From positions 682,001-746,000 of the forward strand of contig WJPL01000002.1 in the NCBI GenBank assembly GCA_009649675.1: a stretch of DNA of 64,000 bases, given 5' to 3'. The stretch comes from Alphaproteobacteria bacterium HT1-32 (GTDB lineage Bacteria; Pseudomonadota; Alphaproteobacteria; Rhodospirillales; HT1-32). Below the pieces are notes generated by a model. The model saw only the letters and a list, made by a program, of their open reading frames with translations, was not told where the DNA came from and did no database searches. A program made the translations under genes and the position numbers. Of this stretch, positions 26,355 to 34,739 are shown one piece after another (positions within the stretch are counted from its first letter, which is position 1; each line of letters opens with the position of its first letter).

Positions 26355-27620
26355 ATGGCAGTTGAGAGAATAGATACGCTGGTTGTTGGCGCGGGGCAGG
26401 CCGGTGTGGCGATGAGTGAGCATCTGGGGAACTGCGGTGTGCCGCATCTGGTTCTTGAACGGCATCGGATTGCAGAGCGCTGGAGGTCGGAAAGGTGGGA
26501 TTCGCTGGTGGCCAATGGTCCGGCCTGGCATGACCGGTTTCCGGGGCTTGAATTCTCCGGCATCAGTCCGGACGCGTTCGCTGGCAAGGAGCAGGTGGCG
26601 GACTATTTTGTTGCTTACGCAGAAAAGATATCAGCCCCGGTTCGCTGCGGTGTCGAGGTTACGTCCGTAGAGCGCAATACGGGGCGTTCCGGATTCCGGG
26701 TTGAGACTTCTGCGGGGCCGGTCGAGGCTAAAAGCGTGGTTGTCGCCACCGGGCCATTTCAGAAGCCTGTCATTCCGCCGGTTGTTCCGGAGACGGCGGA
26801 TGTGCATCAGATCCATTCAAATGCCTATCGCAATCCTGACCAGTTGCCGGAAGGGGCTGTTCTGGTGGTTGGTGCGGGCTCGTCAGGTGCGCAGATTGCC
26901 GACGAAATTCTGAAGGCTGGCCGGAAAGTCTATCTCTCGGTCGGACAGCACGACCGGCCTCCCAGAAGTTACCGGGGACGTGATTTCGTCTGGTGGCTGG
27001 GTGTGCTCGGCAAATGGGATGCGGAAGTGCCGGGGCCGGGCACGGAACATGTCACCATTGCAGTCAGTGGTGCGCATGGAGGGCAGACCGTGGATTTCCG
27101 GCGTCTGGCGGAAGAAGGCATGACGCTGGTTGGTGTCACCAGGGCCTTTCGTGACGGTGTGCTGAGTTTTGCGCCGGATCTGGCCCGGAATATTGCGGCA
27201 GGTGATGCAAATTATCTGTCCGTGCTGGATGAGGCGGACGCCTATATTGCCCGCAACGGCCTTGATCTCCCGGAAGAGCCGGAGGCCCGGAGGATCGGGC
27301 CGGACCCGGATTGCGTGACAAATCCGGTTCTCGAACTGAATCTGGCGGAAGCGGGGATTACCTCGATCATCTGGGCAACGGGGTTCACGGTCGATTACAG
27401 CTGGCTGAAGGTTGATGCCTTTGATGAGCAGGGGCGTCCCAAGCATCAGCGCGGGGTCTCATCTGAGCCCGGAATTTACTTTCTGGGCCTGCCCTGGCTG
27501 TCACAGCGGGGGTCGTCCTTCATCTGGGGCGTCTGGCATGACGCAAAATATCTCGCAGACCATATTCTGACACAGCGCAAATATCTGGCCTATCATGAGT
27601 CGGCAGGGAAAAAGCCCTGA
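26355..27620 (+). CDS. Flavin-dependent monooxygenase (CzcO/FMO-like)
   Basis: A two-dinucleotide-fold flavoprotein of about 421 residues. The FAD site is TLVVGAGQAGVAMSEHL near the start, the conserved WDSLVANGPAWHDRFPG stretch follows, and the NADPH site is VLVVGAGSSGAQIADEI near residue 180. The IIWATGFTVDYSW motif near the C-terminus is the ATG motif of flavin monooxygenases. It is likely an NADPH-dependent oxygenase acting on an amine, sulfide or ketone. The ATG at 26355 follows GGAAGGA at seven bases. The LysR gene downstream is transcribed the same way after a 183-base gap and could regulate it. Confidence 0.8.
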   Translation: MAVERIDTLVVGAGQAGVAMSEHLGNCGVPHLVLERHRIAERWRSERWDSLVANGPAWHDRFPGLEFSGISPDAFAGKEQVADYFVAYAEKISAPVRCGVEVTSVERNTGRSGFRVETSAGPVEAKSVVVATGPFQKPVIPPVVPETADVHQIHSNAYRNPDQLPEGAVLVVGAGSSGAQIADEILKAGRKVYLSVGQHDRPPRSYRGRDFVWWLGVLGKWDAEVPGPGTEHVTIAVSGAHGGQTVDFRRLAEEGMTLVGVTRAFRDGVLSFAPDLARNIAAGDANYLSVLDEADAYIARNGLDLPEEPEARRIGPDPDCVTNPVLELNLAEAGITSIIWATGFTVDYSWLKVDAFDEQGRPKHQRGVSSEPGIYFLGLPWLSQRGSSFIWGVWHDAKYLADHILTQRKYLAYHESAGKKP

Positions 27621-27774
27621 TCAGGGTTGCCTGAATTAAACAATTGACCGGATCGGCCGTCTTCACCCACATTCAGGGGCAGCGGAGACCGTGACAGAAG
27701 ACCACGGATGCTCTGTGTAAGGCTGACCGGGGTTTTCCGGTCCCGGCCATTGTTCTGACAGGAGAGGGCAGCTC

Positions 27775-27807
27775 ATGTCCATTTATTGCACTGGTTTGGT
27801 GGTGTGA
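27775..27807 (+). CDS. Possible 10-codon leader peptide of the LysR gene
   Basis: A strong Shine-Dalgarno sequence (GGAGAGGG, 27761-27768) is six bases from an ATG at 27775. That ATG opens a ten-codon frame (MSIYCTGLVV) ending in a TGA at 27805-27807. The stop overlaps the GTG at 27804 that best starts the LysR protein (GTGA). The LysR start itself has no ribosome-binding site, so translation may be coupled through this leader. The alternative is a sequencing error or initiation at the TTG at 27786. Confidence 0.35.
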   Translation: MSIYCTGLVV

Positions 27808-28736
27808 CGCCACCGCGCTTCACCCTGCGTCAGCTCTCTTATTTTGCTGCAACCGGCGAGGCGGGCAGCATTCGTCTGGCTTCGGAGAGAATTCACGTTT
27901 CTCAGCCATCCATATCGAATGCGATTTCCCAGCTTGAGCAGGAATTCGGAATCTCGCTTTTTATCCGGCGTCATGCACAGGGGCTGCACCTGACCCCGGC
28001 TGGCCGCCAGCTGCTGCGGGAAGTCAAGGTTCTGCTCAGTCAGGCGGAGGGACTATATACAATTGCCGGAGAGATATCGGATGAGGTCAAGGGGCCGCTG
28101 ACGGTTGGCTGCATGCTGACCCTGGCGCCTTTGCTGCTGCCAAAGCTTTGCTACAGCTTTGGTGCTGAATATCCGGCGGTACGGATCAGGTCATCTGCAA
28201 AGCATCATAAGGATCTGATGGAAGGTTTGCAGAATGCCGCCATCGACATAGCGATAAGTTACGACCTTGGCATACCCGAGGATGTCCGGTTTGAGACATT
28301 GGGAGCGGTGCCACCCCGTGTGCTTCTGCCGGCGAGGCACCGGCTGGCCGGTGAGGGAGCCGTTTCTCTGGAAGATCTGGAGGAAGAGCCGTTCATCCTT
28401 CTCGATCTGCCGCATTCCCGGGAATATTTTATATCCCTGTTCGCGACCGCCGGGATCAAGCCGAAGATCGCGCATGAATCCGAGCATCTCGAACTGATCC
28501 GGACGATGGTGGGAAATGGCCTGGGGTACTCACTGGTGAATATTGTCGCGGATGCACAATATTCCATGGACGGGCATGAACTTGTGACCGTCGAACTGAC
28601 CGGAAAACATCGCCCGATGATGATTGGGATGGCCTCTCCCGATATTGCCGGGCCGTCACGTGTGATGACGGCTTTCGCACAATACTGCAGAGACCGTGTT
28701 CCGCAGATGTCGATGATTGTGCCGCCACCGCTCTGA
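27804..28736 (+). CDS. LysR-family transcriptional regulator
   Basis: A regulator of about 310 residues. The N-terminal winged helix reads FTLRQLSYFAATGEAGSIRLASERIHVSQPSISNAISQLEQEFGISLFIRR, the standard LysR pattern. The rest is a periplasmic-binding-like effector domain beginning GPLTVGCMLTLAPLLLPKL. The start is uncertain: TTG at 27786 (316 residues) or GTG at 27804. It converges with an amidase gene, beyond which lie TRAP transporter genes. Targets could be those genes or the upstream monooxygenase; nothing in the sequence settles this. A strong hairpin follows the stop. Confidence 0.9.
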   Translation: MTPPRFTLRQLSYFAATGEAGSIRLASERIHVSQPSISNAISQLEQEFGISLFIRRHAQGLHLTPAGRQLLREVKVLLSQAEGLYTIAGEISDEVKGPLTVGCMLTLAPLLLPKLCYSFGAEYPAVRIRSSAKHHKDLMEGLQNAAIDIAISYDLGIPEDVRFETLGAVPPRVLLPARHRLAGEGAVSLEDLEEEPFILLDLPHSREYFISLFATAGIKPKIAHESEHLELIRTMVGNGLGYSLVNIVADAQYSMDGHELVTVELTGKHRPMMIGMASPDIAGPSRVMTAFAQYCRDRVPQMSMIVPPPL

Positions 28737-28762
28737 CCAATACGGCTTTCCTGACGGAATGG

Positions 28763-28800
28763 CGGCGTGCTGAGCAAGCCTGTTCAGCACGCCGTCTGTT
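28763..28800 (+). terminator. Hairpin terminator between LysR and amidase genes
   Basis: A perfect 11-bp stem (CGGCGTGCTGA at 28763-28773, TCAGCACGCCG at 28784-28794) with a 10-base loop is followed on the plus strand by TCTGTTTGTTC. It lies in the convergent gap and probably ends the LysR transcript. The T-tract is interrupted, so efficiency is uncertain. Confidence 0.6.
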
Positions 28801-28818
28801 TGTTCTGTCTGCTCCGGC

Positions 28819-30105
28819 TCAGTCTTTCAGCTGGTTTTCCACCCAGCGTGCCTGACGGAACAGACGTTCATCTGTATCTGGCAGGGAAAGCATCTGCAGG
28901 CCCATTGGCAGGCCGGAGGGGCCTGTGAAGACGGGCAGGGACAGACAGGGCAGATAGAGCGGGGTGAAGATTGATCCGATCTGAGTGGGGCCGGTTGTGT
29001 CCAGACCTTTGGTTGCTTCGCCGAAGGCACTGGGCGTAATCAGGAAATCAATATCGCCGAACAGTTCGGGGAGGGTTGCGCGACAACTGGCCAGATAGGC
29101 GCGGGAATCGCGGTAGGTTTCAAAGCTGCATCCCATGCCATCAGCTATCCGGCCATCGCGCAGGCGCTGACTGAGCAGATCGTTATGCTGTTCATATTCA
29201 TGCGTGAAATTGCGGGCGAACTCAAAGCTGGAAACCCAGCGATGGGCGTCGGCCAGCCGGTCGAATGAGTCAGGAAAGGCGAAATCACGGACCCGGGCAC
29301 CCGCAGCCGACAGGCGGCTTGCAGCATCCTCCATTGCATCCCGCATGGCAGGTTCGAACTTGTCCCAGAGACTGGTGCGGCAGAAGCCGATCCGTGGCGG
29401 AGTTGTGGGGATATCACCGACAGGGCGGACAGGGCGACGCAGCAGAACATCACGAACCAGCGAGATGTCCTCTATCGAGCGTGCGAAGAGGCCAAGACGG
29501 TCGAAGGAGCCTGATGCCTCCCGGACGCCGGCCATACGGAAATCGCCCTGTGACGGGCAATAGCCGTGAACGCCGCAATAGGCTGCGGGGCGGATTGTTG
29601 ACTGCGAGGTCTGAGTGCCAAAGGAGAAGGGCACCATGAAATCACCAACCGCGGCCGCAGAGCCGCTGGACGATCCGCCGGGCGTGCGGGTCGGGTCATA
29701 TGGATTGGCGGTCTTGCCCGGTGTCAGGTTGGCAAACTCGGTGGTGATGGTTTTGCCAAGCAGAGTGCCCCCGGCAGCCCGGGTCAGGGCAATGCAGGCC
29801 GCATCCCATACCGGGCGATGTCCTTCATAGATCGGCGAGCCATAGCCGGTTGGCATGTCGTGGCTGTCGATGATGTCTTTTGCGCCGAACGGGATGCCGG
29901 CCAGAGCTGTCTGTTTCGGGGAGTTGTCGATAGCGGCAGCATGGGCCAGAGCAGTGTCACCACCGACATGAGCCCAGGCTCCGACAACCGGTTCACGTTC
30001 TTCAATTCGGTCGAGGCATGACCGGAGCAGGGCCTGTGCGGTGAGGTCACCGGCTTCGATGGCGGTAATGGCTTCAGTTGCGGTGAGTTTGTTTGGCGTT
30101 TTCAT
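28819..30105 (-). CDS. Amidase-signature family hydrolase
   Basis: A 428-residue amidase that hydrolyses carboxamide bonds through a Ser-cisSer-Lys triad. The lysine is in GIPFGAKDIIDS, the cis-serine in the glycine-serine stretch TPGGSSSGSAAAVGD, and the nucleophile region is GTQTSQSTIRPAAYCG. Most relatives have AG or GG where this has SQ. The N-terminal helix (LTATEAITAIEAGDLTAQALLRSCLDRI) is typical. It lies downstream of the TRAP genes on the same strand but behind a terminator, so it may be separately transcribed. With the TRAP system and the carbamoylase it suggests uptake and hydrolysis of an amide or ureido acid. Confidence 0.85.
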   Translation of the reverse strand: MKTPNKLTATEAITAIEAGDLTAQALLRSCLDRIEEREPVVGAWAHVGGDTALAHAAAIDNSPKQTALAGIPFGAKDIIDSHDMPTGYGSPIYEGHRPVWDAACIALTRAAGGTLLGKTITTEFANLTPGKTANPYDPTRTPGGSSSGSAAAVGDFMVPFSFGTQTSQSTIRPAAYCGVHGYCPSQGDFRMAGVREASGSFDRLGLFARSIEDISLVRDVLLRRPVRPVGDIPTTPPRIGFCRTSLWDKFEPAMRDAMEDAASRLSAAGARVRDFAFPDSFDRLADAHRWVSSFEFARNFTHEYEQHNDLLSQRLRDGRIADGMGCSFETYRDSRAYLASCRATLPELFGDIDFLITPSAFGEATKGLDTTGPTQIGSIFTPLYLPCLSLPVFTGPSGLPMGLQMLSLPDTDERLFRQARWVENQLKD

Positions 30106-30143
30106 AGGGGGACATCCGATAGGTGAGGAGGGGGAGAGCAGAT

Positions 30144-30196
30144 AAGAAAACGGCCCGAATTGACATGAACAATTCGCGTTCAGTCGATTCGGGCCG
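30144..30196 (-). terminator. Intrinsic terminator after the TRAP transporter genes
   Basis: On the minus strand a stem of CGGCCCGAAT type (plus-strand arms 30151-30160 and 30187-30196) with an inner GAAC/GTTC pairing is followed by TTTTCTT (30150-30144). A second small hairpin (CCGGGTG, 30211-30217, with CACCCGG, 30227-30233) lies just after the dctM stop. Confidence 0.75.
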
Positions 30197-30240
30197 CTCG
30201 TCTGGAATGACCGGGTGATTATTCACCACCCGGTCCGGTG

Positions 30241-31527
30241 TTAGTTGGCGAAGATATTCTCGACCATAATGTTCGGGATCCAGAGAGCCAGGATCGGGAA
30301 CAGCAGGACGAGGATCAGAACGACACCATCCGTCAGCAGGAATGGAATCGCGCCTTTCATCACCTTTGTTACCGGCACCCCGGTTGTGCCACTGACCGCA
30401 AACAGGTTCAGGCCAACCGGCGGAATAACGCCGCCCATTTCGATGGAGATGGCAAACAGGATACCAAGATGGATCGGATCAACGCCCAGGCTGAGAGCCA
30501 CAGGGAAGAAGATCGGAACCGTCAGCACCAGAATGGCCACACCGTTCAGGAACATCGACAGGAACAGCAGGAACAGGATGAGCACGAACAGGAAGCTCAA
30601 CGGCGTGAGGCCGAAGTTGATAACCCATTCAGCAATATCCTGAGGCCAGCCCTTGTTGGCGAGCAGGAACTGGAAGACACCCACACAGCCGACCAGGAAG
30701 AACACGATCGAGGTCAGGTTGATGGCCCGGAAAGTGACCGGGATCAGTTCTTTCGCAAAGACGCGGGGCTTTTTATAGAAGCCGTAAGCCAGCGCATAGG
30801 CACAGGCCGCTGCACCTGCTTCTGTCGGTGTGAAGACCCCGCCATACAGGCCACCCAGAATCATCACAGGCATCAGAATGGCTGGCAGGGCTTCAATGGT
30901 GGAGATGCCAAGTTCTTTCCAGCTGAACGTGCCAGCCGGCAGTTTCAGATAGAAGGACACGCCCAGAATGACCACTGCATTACTGACGGCCAGCATGAAG
31001 CCGGGTATGAAGCCGGCAAAGAACAGTTTGACGATCGATTCTTCTGTCAGCACGCCATACAGGATCAGTGTAATGCTTGGCGGGATCAGAATGGCGATAC
31101 CACCACCACAGGCGATAACCCCGGCAGAAAGCCAGACGGGATAACCGCGTTTGATCATTTCCGGATAGGCGATCATGCCCATGGCTGCTGCCATTGCGGT
31201 GCTGGAGCCGGAAATGGCGCCAAACAGAACAGCCGCCAGAAGTGTGGCATAGGCGAAGCCACCCGGAACCCAGCCGACAAGAGCATCGGCAAGCTTGAAC
31301 AGCTTGTCGATCAGGCCCGTCCGTTCCATCAGATAACCGGCGAAGATGAAGAACGGAATTGCCATCAGCGTGTAGTTGCCGAGGAAGCTGAAAAATGCCC
31401 GGAATACTGTCGAAGGGGACAGGATCGGGTCATAGAGAATAAAAAGAATGGCAGAACCCGCGAGGGCGACGCCGATAGGTGCACCGATCGTAAGCAGACC
31501 GAATAGTGCGGTACCGATAAAACCCAT
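30241..31527 (-). CDS. dctM: TRAP transporter large membrane subunit (DctM type)
   Basis: A 428-residue, 12-helix protein, the channel-forming subunit of a sodium-driven TRAP transporter. Hallmarks are AIPFFIFAGYLMERTGL, the glycine-rich AAVLFGAISGSSTAMAAAMGMIAYPEMIKRGYP, FIPPSITLILYG-like repeats, and GGVIPPVGLNLFAVSGTTG near the C-terminus. It starts two bases after the small subunit gene and is the last gene of the dctPQM set, followed by two hairpins. Confidence 0.95.
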   Translation of the reverse strand: MGFIGTALFGLLTIGAPIGVALAGSAILFILYDPILSPSTVFRAFFSFLGNYTLMAIPFFIFAGYLMERTGLIDKLFKLADALVGWVPGGFAYATLLAAVLFGAISGSSTAMAAAMGMIAYPEMIKRGYPVWLSAGVIACGGGIAILIPPSITLILYGVLTEESIVKLFFAGFIPGFMLAVSNAVVILGVSFYLKLPAGTFSWKELGISTIEALPAILMPVMILGGLYGGVFTPTEAGAAACAYALAYGFYKKPRVFAKELIPVTFRAINLTSIVFFLVGCVGVFQFLLANKGWPQDIAEWVINFGLTPLSFLFVLILFLLFLSMFLNGVAILVLTVPIFFPVALSLGVDPIHLGILFAISIEMGGVIPPVGLNLFAVSGTTGVPVTKVMKGAIPFLLTDGVVLILVLLFPILALWIPNIMVENIFAN

Positions 31528-31529
31528 AA

Positions 31530-32087
31530 CTAGACCTCCAGCCCTTCTTCAACAGGCGCCCAGGGGAAGACCGTCTTGTTCCGCAGGGCCTGAATGTCCT
31601 GATAGAGATGGAACAGGGTTACGAGGGCCATAATTCCGAAACTGATCAGCAGCAGCAGCTGGAACGGCCAGATCAGCAGTACCATGCTCTGTGTTGTCCG
31701 GCCCATCATCATGCTGCGTTCGACAGTGGGAATGCCCCACCATGTGAAAGCGGCAAACATGGTCAGTGACATGGCGCTGACCGCCGTACGGATTGCCAGT
31801 ACGGTTTTCAGAAAGCCCTTCTCCCGGAGCAGCTCGATAGCGGCAGTCACGGCGAGATGGGAGCGGCGAGCCTGGGTGACGGCAAAAAACATGAATACGG
31901 CACCGGATATCAGGAATGTCACAACGTCCTGACCCCAGTGAAAAACGCTGCCAAAGATATAGCGGCGGATGATTTCGACGATTGCAAACAAAGTCGCGCC
32001 GAGAAGCACGATTGCGGCGGCATTACCGACCAGTCGATCCAGAATGAATCGAATGACGCGGTAGGTCCGGTCAAGGAGTTGCTCCAT
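31530..32087 (-). CDS. dctQ: TRAP transporter small membrane subunit (DctQ type)
   Basis: A 185-residue membrane protein with four hydrophobic segments (around residues 20-40, 55-72, 93-115 and 135-160). It carries the DctQ-family motif VFHWGQDVVTFLISGAVFMFFAVTQARRSHLAVTAAIELL. It partners DctM, whose gene starts two bases downstream. It is separated from the binding-protein gene dctP by a 110-base spacer holding a strong GC hairpin. Confidence 0.9.
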   Translation of the reverse strand: MEQLLDRTYRVIRFILDRLVGNAAAIVLLGATLFAIVEIIRRYIFGSVFHWGQDVVTFLISGAVFMFFAVTQARRSHLAVTAAIELLREKGFLKTVLAIRTAVSAMSLTMFAAFTWWGIPTVERSMMMGRTTQSMVLLIWPFQLLLLISFGIMALVTLFHLYQDIQALRNKTVFPWAPVEEGLEV

Positions 32088-32117
32088 TTGAACTGATGTC
32101 CTTCATCAAGAAAAGAT

Positions 32118-32146
32118 GCCGCGCGCCGGTATTAGGGGCGCGCGGC
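32118..32146 (-). terminator. GC-rich intercistronic hairpin between dctP and dctQ
   Basis: A perfect 10-bp stem (plus-strand arms GCCGCGCGCC at 32118-32127 and GGCGCGCGGC at 32137-32146) is followed on the minus strand by ATCTTTTCTT. It lies after dctP and before dctQM and probably acts as a partial terminator or 3' stabiliser, giving more binding protein than membrane subunits. Confidence 0.55.
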
Positions 32147-32197
32147 AGAAGAGCGCTGCATATTACTACAGCTCAAGCGACACGATTAGGTGTCAGA

Positions 32198-33340
32198 TTA
32201 TTTCTTGGTGTACTTGTCGAACCATGGCTTCAGTTCGGCACAATCCGTCTTTTCAATCCAGCCATCGCCGAGCGGGTTTCTTTCAACAGCTGCCTTGGCT
32301 TCTGCCTTGAACTTGTCGACCCACTGGTTGGCGTCGTCAGGCGTGTTGGCTTTCACCCAGTCAGAGGTTGCTGTACCGAGCTTGTCAGCAAGGGCTTTCT
32401 GCTCGGATGCATTCATGATGTAGATGCCCGGCTTCGTCGGATCCTTGGTTTCATAGAGATCAAGGACGCGCTTGTCGTTGCACCAGTTGAGCTTCTTGGC
32501 CATCGGCAGAACGTCGTCAACAATCAGCTTCTGCAGTGCATCGCGCTGGTTGGCTTCGAGGGAGTTCCACCAGTTGGCACTGGTACCCATCCAGTAGTAA
32601 TCACCAACGACGCCGTTGATACCGGCAACGGTGAAGTAAGGAGCCTGTTCCTTGACCTGGTTGTAACCACCAAGGCTGGTCAGAAGGCCGTCGATAACAC
32701 CGGTCTGCAGGGCAGGCGGCACGTCACCGAAGGACATCGTCGTTGCATTGGCACCCCAGGCACCGAGAGCGGCATTTTCAGCCGGGCCCATGCTGCGGAT
32801 TTTCTTGCCGCCGAAATCTTCAGGATTCAGCAGACGGCTGCCGGCACCGGCACCCATGTACATGCTGAGATGTGCTGTACCGAGCAGCTTGACCGAATGA
32901 ATTTTTTCAAAGCGATCAGCCAGCATTTTGACGGTTTCAAACGAATCCAGTTCGTTCATGGCACCGGGGGTTGTGAGCTGCATCGGGCCGACAACAACAC
33001 TCATGAACGGATCGATCTGAGCGGTTTTACCGAACTGGCCCCAGGCCATTTCGAGGTTGCCGTCCGTCATGGCTTCAACAGCCTGCGGAATCGTGTAGAG
33101 CGCACCAGCGTGATACACACGCAGTTCACTGCCCGGAATGACTTCCTGCAGACGCTGTTTGAAATATTCCTGCGCAATACCAGCCGGATGCGGCGGGCCG
33201 CTGTGATCGGCTGCAAGACGGATGGTTACAGGTTTGATATCCTGTGCCGACGCCGGAGCAACTGAACCGACTGCCGAAACGCCGGCGGCCAGTGTCAGAA
33301 TAGCCAGCGCATGTGCCGGCTTACGAATCATTGTAGTCAT
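32198..33340 (-). CDS. dctP: TRAP transporter solute-binding protein (DctP type)
   Basis: A 380-residue periplasmic binding protein. The signal peptide (KPAHALAILTLAAGVSAVGS, cleavage near ASA-QD) leads into IRLAADHSGPPHPAG, and the DctP fold shows VYHAGALYTIPQAVEAM and LNPEDFGGKKIRSMG. The His-rich start and the W-x4-N segments near MGTSANWWNSL suggest a carboxylate ligand of unknown identity. A strong RBS (GGGAGGG) precedes the ATG. It is the promoter-proximal gene of the set and is divergent from the carbamoylase gene across 472 bases. Confidence 0.93.
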   Translation of the reverse strand: MTTMIRKPAHALAILTLAAGVSAVGSVAPASAQDIKPVTIRLAADHSGPPHPAGIAQEYFKQRLQEVIPGSELRVYHAGALYTIPQAVEAMTDGNLEMAWGQFGKTAQIDPFMSVVVGPMQLTTPGAMNELDSFETVKMLADRFEKIHSVKLLGTAHLSMYMGAGAGSRLLNPEDFGGKKIRSMGPAENAALGAWGANATTMSFGDVPPALQTGVIDGLLTSLGGYNQVKEQAPYFTVAGINGVVGDYYWMGTSANWWNSLEANQRDALQKLIVDDVLPMAKKLNWCNDKRVLDLYETKDPTKPGIYIMNASEQKALADKLGTATSDWVKANTPDDANQWVDKFKAEAKAAVERNPLGDGWIEKTDCAELKPWFDKYTKK

Positions 33341-33812
33341 TAAATCCCTCCCAGAGGCATTAGGTTTGTTTCACTTAAATCTTGGCGTAGCGCCAGGATC
33401 TCTCACTAATTTTGGGGAAATCCCATTGGTCTCGTACGCTCTTGTCGGCGTATGCATTACATCATTCACTATCTTTCAGGCACTTTCCAGTATCTGTTCA
33501 TTACTGAACCAAATTTGTTTAGTCCGGACATCTTTTTCGCGCCCCCTGAATGAGGGGCAAAGGAAGCCGGTACGCTGGAAAATCCCGGAAACATGCGGAC
33601 AACTTGCCTTAAAATCGAAAATGAAACAACGATTTCATTATGCGAAAAACGGATTGCTTGCCAGACAGTGTCAAAAAGGTCTCTCACGGCATTTGTGGCG
33701 ATGCCTTGCATGGTCCTGCTCGCCCGCGGCGGGCTCCTGTCGTAATGTCCGGGCAAGCCGGGAGATGTCCGGACAGGAATGTAATTTTAAAGAGAAGGAA
33801 GGGTGAATCTGG
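33341..33812. promoter_or_regulatory. Divergent regulatory region between dctP and the carbamoylase gene
   Basis: This 472-base gap holds no convincing gene but several symmetric elements. GTTCA-ttac-TGAAC lies at 33496-33509. The palindrome GTCCGGAC is at 33522-33529 and again within TGTCCGGACA at 33766-33775, with a diverged copy ATGTCCGGGCA at 33745-33755. AATGAAA-N6-TTTCATT lies at 33620-33639. The repeated GTCCGGAC elements at both ends look like paired operators for one regulator controlling both directions. No promoter is obvious enough to assign. Confidence 0.4.
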
Positions 33813-34739
33813 ATGAGGAATATTACCGTAGGTGCAGCACAGATGGGAGCCATCCATAAAGCGGACAGCCGGGAAACCGTTGTCGAGCGGATGATCGCAT
33901 TGCTGGATGAGGCAGCCGCTCAGGGAGCTGACCTGGTCGCCTATCCCGAACTGGCACTGACGACCTTCTTTCCCCGCTGGTACATGGAAGACCGGGCGGA
34001 GGCCGATAGCTGGTTTGAACGTGATATGCCGAATCAGGCGACACAGCCTTTATTTGACCGGGCGCGGGAACACCGGGTCGCCATCACCTTCGGGTATGCG
34101 GAACTGACTCCGGACGGGCACCGCTTCAATACATCCATCGTGACGGACCGGGATGGGAACATTGTCGGGAAGTACCGCAAGGTGCATCTGCCGGGGCATA
34201 TCGAATTTGACCCGGAGAGGAGTTTTCAGCATCTGGAGAAACGCTATTTCGAGCCGGGTGATCTGGGTTTTAATGTCTGGCGCAACATGGATGCCTGGAT
34301 GGGCCTTTGCATCTGCAACGACCGGCGCTGGCCGGAGACCTACCGGGAAATGGGATTACAGGGGGTCGAACTGGTTCTGCTTGGCTATAACACCCCTTCC
34401 GTGAATTCGCAGGCAGATGAGGAAGGGCCGGAACGACGCCTGTTCCATTCTGAGCTGTCGATGCAGGCCGGGGCTTATCAGAATTCAACCTGGGTCGTGG
34501 GTGTCGCCAAGGGCGGCGTTGAAGACGGTTTCCCGATGATTGGTGGCAGTGTGATCGTTGACCCGAACGGTTATGTGGTGGCGCGTGCGAAAACAGAGGA
34601 AGATGAACTGCTGATTCATGCCTGTGACATGGATCTCTGCAATTTCGGCAAACAGACGATCTTTGATTTCAAGCGCCATCGCCGGACCGAACATTATCAG
34701 CGGATTACCTCACAGGTAGGCGTTGTGTTGCCGGAATGA
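33813..34739 (+). CDS. N-carbamoyl-D-amino-acid hydrolase-like nitrilase-family enzyme
   Basis: A 308-residue carbon-nitrogen hydrolase. The Glu-Lys-Cys triad is visible: Glu in VAYPELALTTFFPRWY (residue 47), Lys in GKYRKVHLPGHIE (near 127) and Cys in MGLCICNDRRWPETYR (near 172). This motif set, the length and the NSQADEEGPERRLFH stretch match D-carbamoylases, which release ammonia and CO2 from N-carbamoyl-D-amino acids. A related ureido acid is also possible. It is divergent from the TRAP genes, which may import its substrate. Its stop overlaps the next gene by four bases. Confidence 0.87.
   Translation: MRNITVGAAQMGAIHKADSRETVVERMIALLDEAAAQGADLVAYPELALTTFFPRWYMEDRAEADSWFERDMPNQATQPLFDRAREHRVAITFGYAELTPDGHRFNTSIVTDRDGNIVGKYRKVHLPGHIEFDPERSFQHLEKRYFEPGDLGFNVWRNMDAWMGLCICNDRRWPETYREMGLQGVELVLLGYNTPSVNSQADEEGPERRLFHSELSMQAGAYQNSTWVVGVAKGGVEDGFPMIGGSVIVDPNGYVVARAKTEEDELLIHACDMDLCNFGKQTIFDFKRHRRTEHYQRITSQVGVVLPE

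Noticed and set aside
30238-31506. A 422-codon plus-strand frame opposite dctM
   Set aside because: It is extremely rich in Gln, Asp, Glu and His, the expected complement of hydrophobic transmembrane codons; it is not a real protein.
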